A DNA stretch of 64,000 nt, from contig NC_060019.1 of assembly GCF_021134715.1 (NCBI RefSeq), positions 1,860,001-1,924,000 of the forward strand. Direction: 5' to 3'. Made by a program: the position numbers and the translations under genes. This DNA comes from Daphnia pulex. Its lineage: Eukaryota > Arthropoda > Branchiopoda > Diplostraca > Daphniidae. A model generated the notes under the pieces. It ran no database searches and had not been told where the DNA came from. It worked only from the letters and a program-made list of their open reading frames with translations. Positions 45,601-58,580 of this stretch are shown one piece after another. Each line of letters opens with the position of its first letter. Position 1 is the first letter of the stretch.

Positions 45601-46278
45601 AAGTGCTTCCAAATGTCGACTGCTGCTGGGGGGGAACATCTTCAAGTTTCTAAAAAGGATCCTGACAATTGAGAGAAAGTGCGGGACGCCCAGTCAAGCC
45701 CAGCCCAGCACAAACAACTATATAGCTGGAAGAGAGCTCCTAATCAGTGACAGGCCCTCCAGGGGGGAATGGATCGGTTGAAAAGGGGCGAAACAAAATC
45801 CGATTGGGAATATAACAAATTCCAAATGCAATTGGCGGAGCTAAAATAACAACAAACAAGCTGGGAAACTTGCTACTTTTCGAGAAAACATTTAAAGATC
45901 TATTAGGATTTGATCAAAGTTATAGACGCTGGGAAGGAAAGAGGGAGAAAATAGCGCCTGGAGCAATTGTCGCCCAAACGACTTGGCCGGATAACTATCT
46001 TTTTGTTGTTGTTGTGTTGTCGTGATCCGGCAAAAGCCATAAACAATGGCCATTGGGTGTGATGCCGGGGGCCGATATCATCTCACAGTGACGGGAAAAT
46101 TTTCTTCTTATACTGTTTTATTTTTATTTCTCTCTCCGCCCAGCATGTACATGTTACATATAAATATAATCTTAAATGTATTAGGATGTTGACAGTAGAA
46201 GTAGTAGGTACCTTTGACGTCGTGTAATTGCAGAATGACGTTGATGAGACAGTAGAAATAAAAGAAGACGTGCTCCAT
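42661..46278 (-). CDS. CUB/LDLa single-pass transmembrane protein
   Basis: Exons 46278-46212 (start and signal peptide MEHVFFYFYCLINVILQLHDV), 45430-45234, 45130-44588 and 44490-42661; 878 residues, all phases consistent. The ectodomain has CUB-type modules: FCGRLSGDSQTYLTRAKSLTL; then NCPNVCRLSSPLYPVSAYPR to KFCGRGNFPK; then further CUB-like stretches around CTWTLTSARIWLEI and CTWLIEVPDNDRILL. An LDL-receptor class A-like repeat follows (FPCPDSNWSIPESLVCDG...CPQ). A membrane helix (WVMVLVVSFGFSVMISLASV) and a short cytoplasmic tail of about 20 residues close the protein. A His/Gln-rich insert (HHQHQHGQQQQRRR) sits in the last CUB-like module. The arrangement recalls the suppressor-of-lurcher type of CUB receptor auxiliary proteins, but that assignment is tentative. 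Confidence 0.82.
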
Positions 46279-47280
46279 TTTTCTTATATTTCCGACCGCC
46301 TCCGGCTATCCGTCGGCGAAAGAAATAAAAAAAAAACACAACACAATTCCGGCGACTGACGAAAAAACCGGGGGGAAACTGTGCACGGATGAACTGACGA
46401 TGTACAACTGAGAATGAACCCCCCAAAAGCGGAATTTTCTTCCCATCTACTTCTCCGCTGCTGCTGGGCGGCGCATGCGCCTTCCGGATTTTTTCCATTT
46501 GCCATTCCGTCATCTCTCAACCATTAAAAAAGAAGGGACGACCTTCGTCTTGTGGTCTATCCAAAAGTCTCTCCTTCGATCCATTATGTTTATATTTACG
46601 TCCGGCTCCTCGTTTTATGTTAAGAAAGCAGGTCACGTTCTTTTCCAGCGTCAAATCGGTCCCCTATTCAGGAGCTCCGGAATAGAAAGAACAAATTCGA
46701 CCCGTGTGCTCCTATTGTGTGTGTTGTGTGTGTGCCATGTTTTGTTTTATATCTACGTGATGCCATAGCCAGATGGATTGGTCTAAAATTTATAGACTTT
46801 TATGTCTGTGTCTTGTGTGTACATTGAAAAGGAGTGGATGGAGTACGAGTCACGCGCCGGAAGAATATCTCTTTTACGGGGGTTGTTATTTTATAGAGAG
46901 AACTGTGCAGGTTCTCCTTTTAAAATATATGTACAGAGAAAGAAAAAACAAAAAAACAATGTACATATACACAAATAACGGGAATAACAGTGTGTGCCGG
47001 GTTGGGGTGAAATTCCGTGTGTGCGGATGCGACATTCAAAAAAGCGATCCAATAAATCGCCATAAAAAGAAAAAGAAGAACAAGAAATTCGACATGAAAG
47101 GAGATCAGTTTCACTCCTCCCGGAATTGAGAAGGGGAGAGAAAAATTGGTTTTACAATGAACAACACGAGCGTCGGATCAAAAATCCCGGCGGCGGATGG
47201 AGAAGAGAAAAACACACACACACGAAATTTGTTTTCTTTTGATGTGTGAGCGGATGAAATCAAAAGTTCTGGTTGACGGA
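46279..47280. other. Gap between the CUB gene and the Dscam-like gene
   Basis: It should hold the CUB gene promoter and the 3' UTR of the Dscam-like gene. There are short TG runs near 46720 and small frames without signature; no gene seen. Confidence 0.5.
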
Positions 47281-50200
47281 TCAAGGATTGTAACTCCAAG
47301 ATCCATCCGGACGTCTGGCGTTGACGTTGGAGGTGGAACTGCGGCTGTGCTTCCTGACGGCTCGTCCGACGCTGTTCCTTCCGGACGACACAGGTGGATG
47401 CTGGTGGACGTGATGGATGGGCGTGTTCTTGGGGTAGATGGTCTCCGCTTCGCCGTAGAGGCAGTCGCCGGCCGGCTCGCACGACGGCCGGTACGGCGGC
47501 ACCGGCGATCGATTCAGGTGGCGGTAGACGTGGGCCGGATGCGGAGGCGGAGGAGCTTGCGACATGCAAGGCAACGTCGGATGGTGCCCGTACAAAACGC
47601 CGTTGACGTCCGCCTCGATGCTGTTGGGCGAGTGGCTGTCATCCGGACGGCCTCTGGACACCACCGACGGGGCCGACATGAGCGACCGGCACGTATCCAT
47701 CCCGCTGATGGGCTTCAACGTGAACGTGGCGTACGGAGTGATGTCGCCGTCGTCGTCATCATCGTCGTCGTCTATTCCGGGCAAATAAATTTTTAGGCGC
47801 CAAAATTCAAAAAAATTTAAATAAAGGCGGGAAAATTCAAATTGACAAAATGTACCGAAATCGATTTGCTTCCGCAAGGAGTAAATGCTTCCGTTGACTC
47901 CGTTGGCTCTTGGCAACGACCGGCCGTGCTGCTGCGGCTGGTACTGATGGTTGTTGTCGTCGACCGGCTGGTTGTCCAGCTGCTCGGCCACCGTCCTCAA
48001 CGAGTACTCGCTCTTGGCCGACATTCCGGCAGCTGCGACGGCCGAGGCCGCGTTGGCCTGATACTCTTTCCGCTTGTGGACGACGTAGGTGATGGCGGCC
48101 AGCGAGAAGAGCAGCATCGTCCCCGAAATCGACATGGATGCGATGACAATCAACGATTCGTAACTGATGGACTGGCCGGCAGATGCCAACATCGGCAAGA
48201 CCTCGAAGGCCGTCCCGTTGTACTCGACTGCGTGTGAAATTGAAACTTTAAAAATCGAATCGATATTTTTTTTTTATCTTTTCTTTGTTTAACCTTTTTT
48301 GCCGGACATCCGCCGGACGGTGTAAGAGGCGTGGTGGACTCCGGAGTCGCTAGAGGCCGTCAATTTCAGATGGTACGTTTCGTCCTCGATAAAATCGCTG
48401 ACTTTCAACATGGGCTGCTCGTCCGGATTGAGATTAGACGCCAGAGTGTTCCAGCTCCCGTGCGAGTGATCCGCCGAAGGACTGGACAACACCGGCCCTT
48501 CTTTCTCCACTTGGAAGGAATTGATCCGGCAGCCACCGGTCGGCCAGTGATCCAAATGGAGGAATAGGGTGGCCGGCATAGCGGCAGAGAAACCGAATAG
48601 ACTCGACAATTCCGGCCAGTTGGCTGGACCCGATCCGCGGGTCATGGCTCTCAGTAAAGGACTTTTCTGGCCCAGGCCGATTTGGTTTCTAGCCTGGACT
48701 TGGAGCTCGTACTGGGTGCCGCAAAGGAGTCCGTCCAGCACGGTGCCATCCTCGCTTCCGTCGACGGATTTCTCTTGGACGGCCGAGCCGGAGAATGCCG
48801 GCCGATAAAGAACAATGTACTCCAAGACGGCCAAAAGGGTTCCCAACCGGCTGTTGCTGCTGGACGGTTTGTTCCACCACAACCGGATGGAAGAAGTCGA
48901 CGTCGGAGTCACCGACAATTGAGGGACTTCCGGCGGACGGAGTAGATGCACAGTGAAGACCACAGCGTCCCGTCCGTGTTGGTTGCGGACCGTGCAGGCG
49001 TAGTCGCCTTCCGTGTTCCTGTCCACATCCAGCAGCTGGATGGCGCCATCTTTATCCCAGCGGTAATTCAAATGCGGATTGCTGCTGAGCGGCTGGCCGG
49101 CAAAGGTCCAACTTTTCTCCACCGGATTTGTTCCAGCCGTGGGACACGGTAAAGTAATTTTGTCCGTCCGATGTTCTTCTTCGATCCAAATCGTCCTGGA
49201 GAATTCCAATATCTTGGCGCCATCTGATTGGTTGGGGATTAATTAGTTTATTTTTGGTTTGGCGGGAAATTTGAATTTTTGAATTTAAATTGTTACTTTT
49301 AGCCGCCGGAGAAATAGTTAAAGTTCTAGACGGGCGACTTTCTCCAGCTCGACCTTTGGCAGTGACGCTGATCTCGTACGGACGATTCTCCACGAGCTGG
49401 CCAATCTGGTGTTCCAAAGCGTTGTCCGATTCGTGATGCATGAACCTTTTCTGTGTTCATCAAAAGTTTTAGACACATTTTCCCAATTTGAAATTCAGAA
49501 ATTGAATCTCAAATATAATCTCACCACATCCTGAGTGACGGTGTCTTTGATTTGGATCACGTAGTGCGCAATCCGGCCGCTAGGGGGTGTCGAACGACGC
49601 CAAGTCACCAGGATCGAAGAGCTGGACAGGCTAACAGCTTTCACTTCATGGACGGCCACAGGAACTTGAAAAAATCAAATAATTTCAAATTAAAACGAAC
49701 GAAATTCGTTTTCAAATAAATTGTTCTTACCCGTTTCATCCGTTTGGCAGACGACCGGAACACTCAGAGGGCCACTTCCGGCTCGATTGAGTGCCGCTAT
49801 TTGGATGCTGTAATTCTGGTAGGCCTGCAATCCGTAGAGGACGGAATCCAGGACGTTCGGACCGACCCTCTTCGATTCCGGGCGGAGGAAAGATGAAACC
49901 TCGTCGGCTAAAACGATCCGATGCCGGTTGTTGCTGGAAAACACTTTGTAGAAAATCCGGAAGCCCTGCAGGTGGCCGTGGTATTTGGCCACGGTCGGAT
50001 GGGCCCAGGTCAGCTGGATGGCGTCGGCCGACAGAGTGACGCAATGTAAATTAACCGGAGAGGATGAAGGAGGAGCTTCCGGTGTGGTCAGGGACACCGG
50101 CGGATCAGATTCCGGGCCAGCACCCATTCGATTCAAGGCTCGGACGGTCACAGCGTAAACTGTGGCCGGCCGGAGGTCTTCCACCGTCACCTGGACACGA

Positions 50201-53200
50201 CGGACAGGTCTGAAATCCGTCGTCGTGTAGGCCACACTCCGCTGGACGATTTGGCCGTTTCCATTGGTCTCCAGGCAAGTGACGGTGAACGTAACCAAAC
50301 GGCCGTTCCAAGTTTCTTCACTGGGCGGCTGTCAAAAACGACAAATTAAAAAAATTGATTTAATAATCGAAATCAATTAAAGTTAATTGATTTAGAAAAA
50401 TAATTACCAGCCAAGAAACGAGTGCTGAGCGGGAAGATTTCGATTCCGCTTGCACGTGCCGCACTGGACCCGAAGGAACTTCTTCGTGAGTTTGGAACTG
50501 AAGCGGAGCGGAAGGCGGGCCGATTCCGGCCGAGTTGATGGCATTGACCTGGACCTCGTAGACGGTGAACGGATGGAGATGAGGGAGAGTGACGAGACTC
50601 CGCCCCCTGGCCTCGATCGTTTGATTGAACGTCCAGCCGATCGTTCCCGGCCGGGTGAGTTGGACCCGATATTCCAGCAATGGATCGATATCCTCGTCCA
50701 GCCACTGCAATTCGGCCGACCGGCTCTGGACGGACGTCAGCTGAAGTTGGCCAGGAGCCCTGGGAAGTTCTTCAATAAAGACAAAACACACAAAGTTGAA
50801 TTCTGGATGACTGGCAGTTTGCACGACGGCATTGACATTAGATTTACCCTGGACAATCAAGCGGATGTCGGTGGCGTCACTACCGTAAAGATTGGCCGCT
50901 TGACAGACGTACATTCCGCCATCATCCGCCTCGACCCGACTGATGTTCAGGTCGAGGAAATCCCGGCCGTCCGACGCCACACTGGAGAGCTGGAAACGAT
51001 CCATTTGCTGATGGGATTCGATGAGCTGATCGAACCGCTTCCAGTGGACGGTCATGGGCGGATCGCCGGAAGCTTCACACCGGAGAACAGCTTCCGATCC
51101 GGTTGGGAAAATGGCGCCACTTGTGTGAATCCGCACTTTGGCAGCCGCTGGATTGCGAATCAAAATTGATGGTAAATGGCGGAAATAGAAATGTGAAAAT
51201 ACACATCCGGCGGATTACCGTTGACGCTGATGCGGATTGTTTTAGACACGGCGTTGCCGATATTGTTGCCGGCCCTGCACTGGAAAAGTCCCTCGTCATT
51301 TTTGGCCATCTTGGAAAAACGGATGGATCCATCGGCTAATAATCCGATCTTGCTGGATGAATGGACGGGAATGTTGTTTTCACCTTAAACCAAAAAATTC
51401 AAATCAAATCAAAATCTTTTTGGCGGGAATGGATTTCAATTCACCTTCAATCCGGAACCAGCGGACGATGGGCGTCGGCATTCCGTGCACTTGACAGGGG
51501 ATGGAAGCCGGATAGTTTTCCAGCAGGGCGATATCTTGCGGCTCAACGATCCATTTGGGTGGAACTAATAAATGAATTGAATGAAATTTCCATTTGGGAA
51601 CAAATTTTTGGGGTAGACGGACCTTGAACGAGAAGAGTGGCGCTGTGACTGGCCGCTTTGGCCAGATTCCGGGCCGTGCAGGTGTAGATGCCACTGTGTT
51701 CTCCGCGGAGTTTCTTGAAAATGAGCAAACTGTGGAATTCGCCCGTCTGCATCTCGACGTTGAGATTATTGGCGATGGGCCGCCCATCTTTGGTCCAGCT
51801 GACTTTAATAGGCAAATCGCCGGAAGAGATGGAACAAGTCACTTGTGTACGTCCACTGTCCTGAACTTGGATGGGGAAACCAAACGGCTCAATCACCGGA
51901 GGCCCTGGAACCATTAAAAGATAATCATGAATTTGGTTTCAAAATGAATAATTAATTAATAAGGTTAATACGGATGATTTCGACGTAAAGGGCTTTCTTG
52001 GCCATGGATGAGCCGGAACCTTTGACCAGACAAGTGTACTCTCCATTATCGACACCTTGTTCCATAGTGGAGATCCTTAATGTTCCATTAGTAAACGGCT
52101 TGTACTTGGCGTCCGTATCTCTGATCAGCTGGCGGATTAAAACAATTCCGGTGAATTGAAACATTCCAAAGAATAATTAATTAAATTAAAAACTCACCTG
52201 ACCACCTCTTAGCCACGAAATGGATTGGACAGGATAGCCGGCAAACGGGCAATCAAGGTAATAATCCTGTCCGGCCACCGCCGTCTTGTTACCAGCCCAC
52301 CGGATGGCCGGAACTCCGTAAACGTTCAATCTGGCGCAGTGCTGCTCTTGAGAAGCCGCTATCGTGTCCAAATGATCCATCTGTCCGGCTCCAAGGGCCG
52401 GATAAATAATGGAACAGCAATAAAGTCCGCCGTCCTCCACTTCGGACGAACTAATGTTGAGATAACTCCGGATAATTCCGTTGTTGTCCAGCAGATGCGA
52501 CGATATCGAAACTCTGCTGAAGTCGAAAAGTTGGTTAAAGATGAAACTCACAAAAGTCGGAATTTCGTTTCTATTTTTTACCGTCCGGATGTGTAGGGAA
52601 TCGTCAAGGAATCGACAGTCCAGGCGATAGATGGCGGTGAAGGGCTGAAATTGCTGGCCAGAGAGCATTGCAGATAAGCCGGCCGGCCCGGATAGACCAT
52701 CTGTTCGTTGAAAACATCCGTCAGTCGAGACGGGGCCGTGTCGCGAACAATCAGCTCGGCGCTGGCCTGTACTTGCTGGTAACTGCCGGCCAGGGCTTGG
52801 GCGGTGACGGATTGCTGCTGGACCTGCCCACTCGTGTCCACCCGTACGAAGCACTGGTACATTCCGGAATCGGTCACAGCTGCCCGATTCACTCGCAAGA
52901 CGTTGGCCTGGGGCAGATAAAACCGCCCGCCATCTACTGCGATGTCCAATCCGTTTCGCGTCCAGCGGATGGACGGCGTCGTTAATCCAGGAGATAACAA
53001 TCCGGACACGTTGCATGTCAGCTCGGCCGGCTGATTGACCCCGACAACCTTTTAGAGAGCGGAGAACAACCCGGATGAGAAGAAAATAAAGAAAAGAAAT
53101 TTCATTATTCACATAGTGAAATGTTGATGAGCCGGCCCGGAGGGTCCGCTTCCCATCCACTTAAGAATAGAATAGTAAAAAAGGAGGGCAGGGGGAGATG

Positions 53201-56200
53201 GCCGGCCCTCCAGGAAATAACTGAAGAGATCAAAACACTTGGACAACGTCCCTCGACTTAATTGGAAGAAGCTCCTTTATACAGTGCGGATGGGAAAAAA
53301 GAGATTTGATTTTTTTACTCCGAGCTGGATCGATTCCAGGGCTTTCTGTTCGGTCGTCGGGGTGTCTTTGCAATTAGACAATGACTATCTCCTTTTGCCT
53401 TCTCTTTATTTGGAGGGTGCCATGAAATGTGAGAATGGAATAAGTCAGCGCTGGATCGTCGTGTGTAGTCTCGACGTGACCAATCGGAAATTCCGGCCAG
53501 GAGCGAGATATCAAAGCGCTTTGGATGAGGGGAAAAGAAGAAGAAGAAAAAGGGGAAATTTGTCCTCTCAACTTACTTGACGTTGGGGTTCCAGTCGAGC
53601 GCGCAGGGGTCCGTGGACGTTCAACTGGAATTCCGATTCCATCTGGCCTTGACTGTTGGCCGCCTGGCATCGATAGCGGCCGGCATCGTCGCCGGCGGGC
53701 TGGCCGATGCGGAACCAGTCGCCCCCCGTCGTTATCCGCCTTCCATCCGTCACCAGAGCCACGGCCGCTCCATTTGAAGGATTCACTTTAAACCACCTAT
53801 AAAGAAAATCAAATTGAAATGGAAAATGAAATTAAAATATGTCGAGGATCACATCAGACGCCCGAGAGCCAAGGAATAGGAAAAAAGGAAATGGATACCC
53901 CCCTCTTTTTGGGGCGGAAGGGAAATGGATCTCTAGCCGGAAAATTCATTATTTCGGAGAGATGATGGCGCAGCAGATGTCAAATTGGAGTGGATCTAAC
54001 TGGGAATTCACACACACACACACAGCCCTCCTCCCAGCCCGCCCGCCTATTATTACTAGACATACAATAAAGAATGAAATGGGGACACGCAAAATACATA
54101 CAAGGAGCCGAGAGAGAGAGAGAGAGTGAGACGGAACGACAGCGGCAGCCGCCGCCCGCTTAAATTATCGATCGATCCTGTCAGCAGGAGGAGCTTCTTC
54201 TTCCCTTTTTTGCTTGGCTGCTGTCGGCGAGAGTCTAAAGTTTTCGCTCGTCTCTTCTCATCATCATCGCAGAGGAAGAAATAAAAGGAGCCCGCGTCTC
54301 TCAGTGTGTGTGTGTGTGGTGGTATTATGTACACCGGCGATGAAGGGGCCCCAGAAGATAAATAAAAATGTCTCCTAAATAATGCCGAGGAATTATGTCA
54401 GAAATCCTGACGATGATGAAGAATTGAAGGATTTTCAGACAAAAGTTCCGAGACTCCGGCTCTTTTTATAATTTCCAGGCAAAACAATTGACAGTTGAAA
54501 AATTTCCCTGGATTATTATTTAAAAAATAAAATAGGGGCTCCTGAGGTCGCGGGGCGACGATCCAATCACACATACACACACACACGGCTCCTATATTTG
54601 TTGAAGAAGTTGTAACCGGGAAAGCGCCAGCACACGTTGGCAATCTTGGCCAATCAAACTCCTTTTTTTTTTCCTTCTTCTTTTATTCTTTTGTATTTGG
54701 CTCCTTATCTGCTCCTTACTCTTCCACGAACCCAAAAGTCGCTCCTTTTCTCCCCAGGATCAGGATCCAGTCACACACACACACACACACAAGAAAAATA
54801 ACACGGTGGCAGACAAAATCTGGCCATCATTTTCTTTCTTTTAACCGGAGAGAGGAGGAGTCACAGGAGCAGCAGCTCCCGGTAAAATATTACATCCGGC
54901 ACGGATTTGTATCGAATATCTGTTTTCAATAAAAATTTCTTTCTTTCCATCCATCGAGGAGAGATCAAAGGCGCACGGATGGAAATAGGAGCTAGAGAAA
55001 GCTCGTCATCACCATGACGACCGCTCCTGTGTATACATTTCAGCCCAGGATGCATGGAGGAGGAGGTTCTTCCATCCCTTTTTTTCTCTCTTTGTGTTGT
55101 GTGCTGTGTGCGAGTGTGGCCGTGCCGGAGTTCAATCGATGGATCATTTCCATTTGCTCACACACACACACGCGGACGGACGTGTCTGTGTAACTTGCAC
55201 ACACACACACACACCCGTCCGAGCTGCAATTGACATCATCTATTGACATTGCTCACACGGAAGGAAGAAAAATAAATAATAAAAAGTTCAGCGTGTCTGT
55301 GTGTGTGTGTGAAATGGATATTTATACACGCAGTATAGATATGGATATATATAGACCATTCCGGACGGAAAAAAATGATTTAGATTTGCCCATCTTTTTG
55401 AGAGTTAGAAGTACCCCGCTGTCGCCATGGCAACACCAGCAAATCTTTCTGTTATAAAATGGAATCAATTATGAAGAGGAGTTGAGAGAGAGAGAAGAAT
55501 AAATTCCCGAATACAAGTTGCCCGTCTATTGTTGAAAAGGAAGAATGACAACAACAACAACAAAAAGACGGTGCGGAGGGGTTTTCGCCTACGGGCAAAT
55601 GTTGTTGCGCGTGTAAAAGACTTTTTGGAGGTTCTCTCTCGAGAGAGAGGAGTGCGGAAACAATGGGGGCGGAGAAAGTTGAACAAAAGGTTCCGCCCGG
55701 AATAGAATGCGGGGAATATATAGAAAACCTTTCAATACATGTTGGAATCCAGCAGCAGCCGAAGCAGCAGCAGGCCCCCAAATACTAATTTGGTCCCTGG
55801 GCAGGGTCGTCTGTTGCTGCTCACTTTTTTTCTCCTTCAAGGAAGGAAAAAGTTTTGAGGGCCAGCAGCAGACAATAAAATAACAAAAAAAGGCCTCCGG
55901 AGTTATATCCGGGCCGGAATAAAAAATAAAAAAAAGTTTCTCTTCCTCCCCTAGTTTTTAATCTCCCACGGGCTTGTTTGTGTTATACGTATACGTGAAA
56001 AGAAAAAGTTAGTCGAGAGATGAGTGACATTTAATGTGTGCGGTTGCCTGCACACATTAACTTTGATACTCTAATACAAAAGTTATATAATATGTATATG
56101 ATTCGCAACTTTATTATTATTATTATTATTTGGGGGCCAAAAATTCGAAATGGATAGTTATTGTAGCCCCCGGACTGGCAATCGTTTCCGGTCCGTCACC

Positions 56201-58353
56201 TCCGGCCGGACGCGCAATGGATACATCTCTCCCTGGATGCGCCCGTAAAGGCTAAAATAGGAGTCGCCCAGGCAGCATATCAAAATCAATCGATGGAATA
56301 GAATATACTATAGAAAAAAGAAGAAGAGCGCGTCAACTGTGTGCGGATGGACTCGTTTGTTTGCTGGCTGATGCTGGGCGGGTCGATACTTTTTCGGAGG
56401 GGAGGGCTCCTGATTCTATTTGGCTCCTGTCTGCTCTTTTCTCCAGCTCGACTGACTAATCAAAAAGGACAGCACATACAACACACATCCAGCACCTCCT
56501 CTCCTCTACCAACGGACGCTCTTATCTCATTGATCCAGCAAAAATGGAAGAGCTCCGGAATTTTCTTTTTTGGCGCGATATTCAAAAAAGAAGAAGAAGA
56601 ATTGATAAGAATAAAGTCCGTGACCGGATGGAACTACCTGATTTTGGCTGGCGGATAGGCCAGGACGGTGCAGGTCATGTAGACGTCGTCCTGGGCCAGA
56701 CGGACGTGTCGAATCCTCAGCGAAGTTGTCGACGGCCGGTGGACAAAAGCCACGAGCTGCGGAGCCATTGGCAGTTGCTGAGACTGCTGCTGCTGTTGGT
56801 GAGTGAAAACGATGCGGGCCGGAGGGCTGGAATAATTATTGACCGCCTTCTGGGCGAGGTTGAGTCGGTGACGGGCGAAGCAGCGGTACGACATCAGAGT
56901 GTCTTCCAGTGTGACGTCAGACACGTGTAAATGTCCGCCAATGACCGCGTACTTGGAACCGGCTGCGCCAAAAAGAACCAAAAAGCACAAAAAAAGCAAA
57001 TCAATTCCGGATGAAAACATCATCCCTTTAGAAACAAACAGGATGAGAAGGGGTCGGAAGATTATCCGGGTAGTAAAAAGAGGATCATTTCAAAAGAAAA
57101 TGGCGGACATTTCCAGGTATAAAAAAAGAAATAAAAACAAGGAAAAAAGGAAACGAAAATGAAATTGAGTGCCGGAAGAATTGAGGAGGATCAAACGGGA
57201 GCAATGGACAATGATGGGGCCGGCGGGGGGAATTCGTTTTGGGGGTTCCCGTAAGTCCAGCAAGTTCCGCATCCGGAATGAATAATAATAAGGAGCGAAC
57301 GACGAATAGATGTAAACTTACGCTGGGGGATGCTGTGGGAATCGACCAGGTGTTGGTTGTTGGGACCCGAACTTGCCGTCCAGTGCGTCACTTCGACGGC
57401 CCACGCTTGCTCCACGGGCAACATGACCAGGCAGGGGAGGACGGCTGGGTTGCCCGGCAAGGTGTAAGCGTCGCTGGCGTACACCTGCAGGGCTCCAATT
57501 ACAGCTGCGCGGACAGCAGAGCAGAAACGGACAAATTGAAATTCGACACTTATCACTTACACACAGAGGTCAAATGGATATAAAAGACGGACGTCATTTA
57601 TACCTGAGCGGATGATGATTGGAGGACTCAGGAGCGCCCCGGTGGCCGTGCTGGCCAGGCACCTGTACTCGGCCGAATGGACATCTTGACAAATTCAAAT
57701 TCAATTAAAAATTAATTATAAACATCTGTTTTATCTTAAGATGTTTAAATCCGCCTACCTGGCCGGTAGGCATCGCTGCGATAAGCCGGAAAATGTAAAG
57801 TCCCGTTGCTCAGAACGTGCCTATTTTTCGGTTTTAATCCGCCGGAAGAAAAAGAAAAATTAAAATTCTTTAGAGCCGGATATAAAGAGAAAATCGATGG
57901 TGGCCCTTTTTCTTCTTCTTTGATGGTCAATGGACACTTGCCTGAGGCGGTGGATATATTCAATTACCTGATGCCCGGAATGGAGACGACGGGCTGTCGA
58001 TTGGCGTCCAGCCAAGTCAAAGCGATTCCGTCCGTCGCCGGTTGACTGCCGCCGCCGCCGCTGCTGCTGTCACTATTATCAGCAACTAGTCCGCCGCCGT
58101 CTATCCCCGGCTGCTGATGGATGGCCGGCCTATTATTGGCCGGGCTGAGTGATGACGGACGTCTGATACGGCCGGTTATGTCACCGGTCGACTGCTGCTG
58201 CTGCAACGTCCAGTCGCAATCGATGCTCACGGCCGACGAGTTGGTAAACTCGACTATCCGAATTCCGGCGGAGCCACCAGTCACGCTGTCCGCTCTCTCC
58301 CATCCAGCGCCCCAGGAGCCGCCGGCGGCGAATGCCAGCAGCAACGCTGTCAT
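47281..58353 (-). CDS. Dscam-like cell adhesion receptor (9 Ig-4 FN3-Ig-2 FN3-TM)
   Basis: Homophilic adhesion receptor of the Dscam family, at the plasma membrane. Twenty exons: 58353-57968, 57820-57759, 57684-57604, 57504-57322, 56962-56638, 53796-53577, 53048-52582, 52516-52198, 52128-51972, 51904-51623, 51564-51445, 51383-51219, 51147-50848, 50769-50408, 50328-49731, 49664-49525, 49450-49297, 49223-48294, 48227-47856 and 47771-47281. These give 2037 residues with every phase matching. A signal peptide (MTALLLAFAAGGSWG) is followed by Ig1 to Ig9, four FN3 (from ELPRAPGQL), Ig10 (ITLPCPTAG...GDYACTVRN), two FN3 (PPEVPQLSV; GPANWPELSS), a membrane helix (IVIASMSISGTMLLFSLAAITYVV) and a cytoplasmic tail with an Asp run and the Dscam-typical ITPYATF. 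Only single copies of the Ig2, Ig3 and Ig7 exons are present, so this is a non-hypervariable Dscam-L type gene. Exon 13 has a poor polypyrimidine tract. Confidence 0.93.
53797..56637 (-). other. Large repeat-rich intron 5 of the Dscam-like gene
   Basis: This is the largest intron (2.8 kb). It contains numerous short (CA)n and (TG)n runs (around 54010, 54305, 54575, 54775, 55155, 55200 and 55300), a GA run near 54112 and a TTA run near 56110. In Dscam1 an intron in this region carries arrays of alternative Ig exons. I found no repeated Cys/Trp-containing exon-like frames here, so no array is supported. Confidence 0.65.
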
Positions 58354-58399
58354 ATATTACACCCAAAAAAAAAGGAAGAATAGGAGAAGATAAATATCA

Positions 58400-58580
58400 C
58401 CAAATACCAACCGCTAAAAAATCAATAACTCCGACAACAGCAGCAGCAGCAGCATCAACAACTACAACAACAAACAACCACCAAATAATTCTTTTTTTTT
58501 TCTTTTCTAATTCCATTAAAGAAAATTTCGATGCGCCTCACGTCGTCCGGGTGTCTACAAAGTGTCAGGAGTCGCAAATA
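58400..58580. repeat. Duplicated block, copy 1
   Basis: It begins CACCAAATACCAACCGCTAA and contains AATCAATAACTCCGA, a CAG/CAA repeat and CATTAAAGAAAATTTCGATG, followed by CGCCTCAC. The same landmarks in the same order occur at 59378-59550. Confidence 0.75.

Noticed and set aside
47197-47796. 199-codon plus-strand frame
   Set aside because: Antisense to the cytoplasmic-tail exon of the Dscam-like gene.
50450-51169. 239-codon plus-strand frame
   Set aside because: Antisense to Dscam-like Ig9 and FN3 exons, whose Ig/FN3 signatures on the minus strand are unmistakable.
53797-56637. Hidden array of alternative Ig exons in the Dscam-like gene
   Set aside because: No repeated frames with Cys, Trp and Tyr-x-Cys signatures between splice sites were found; only simple repeats.
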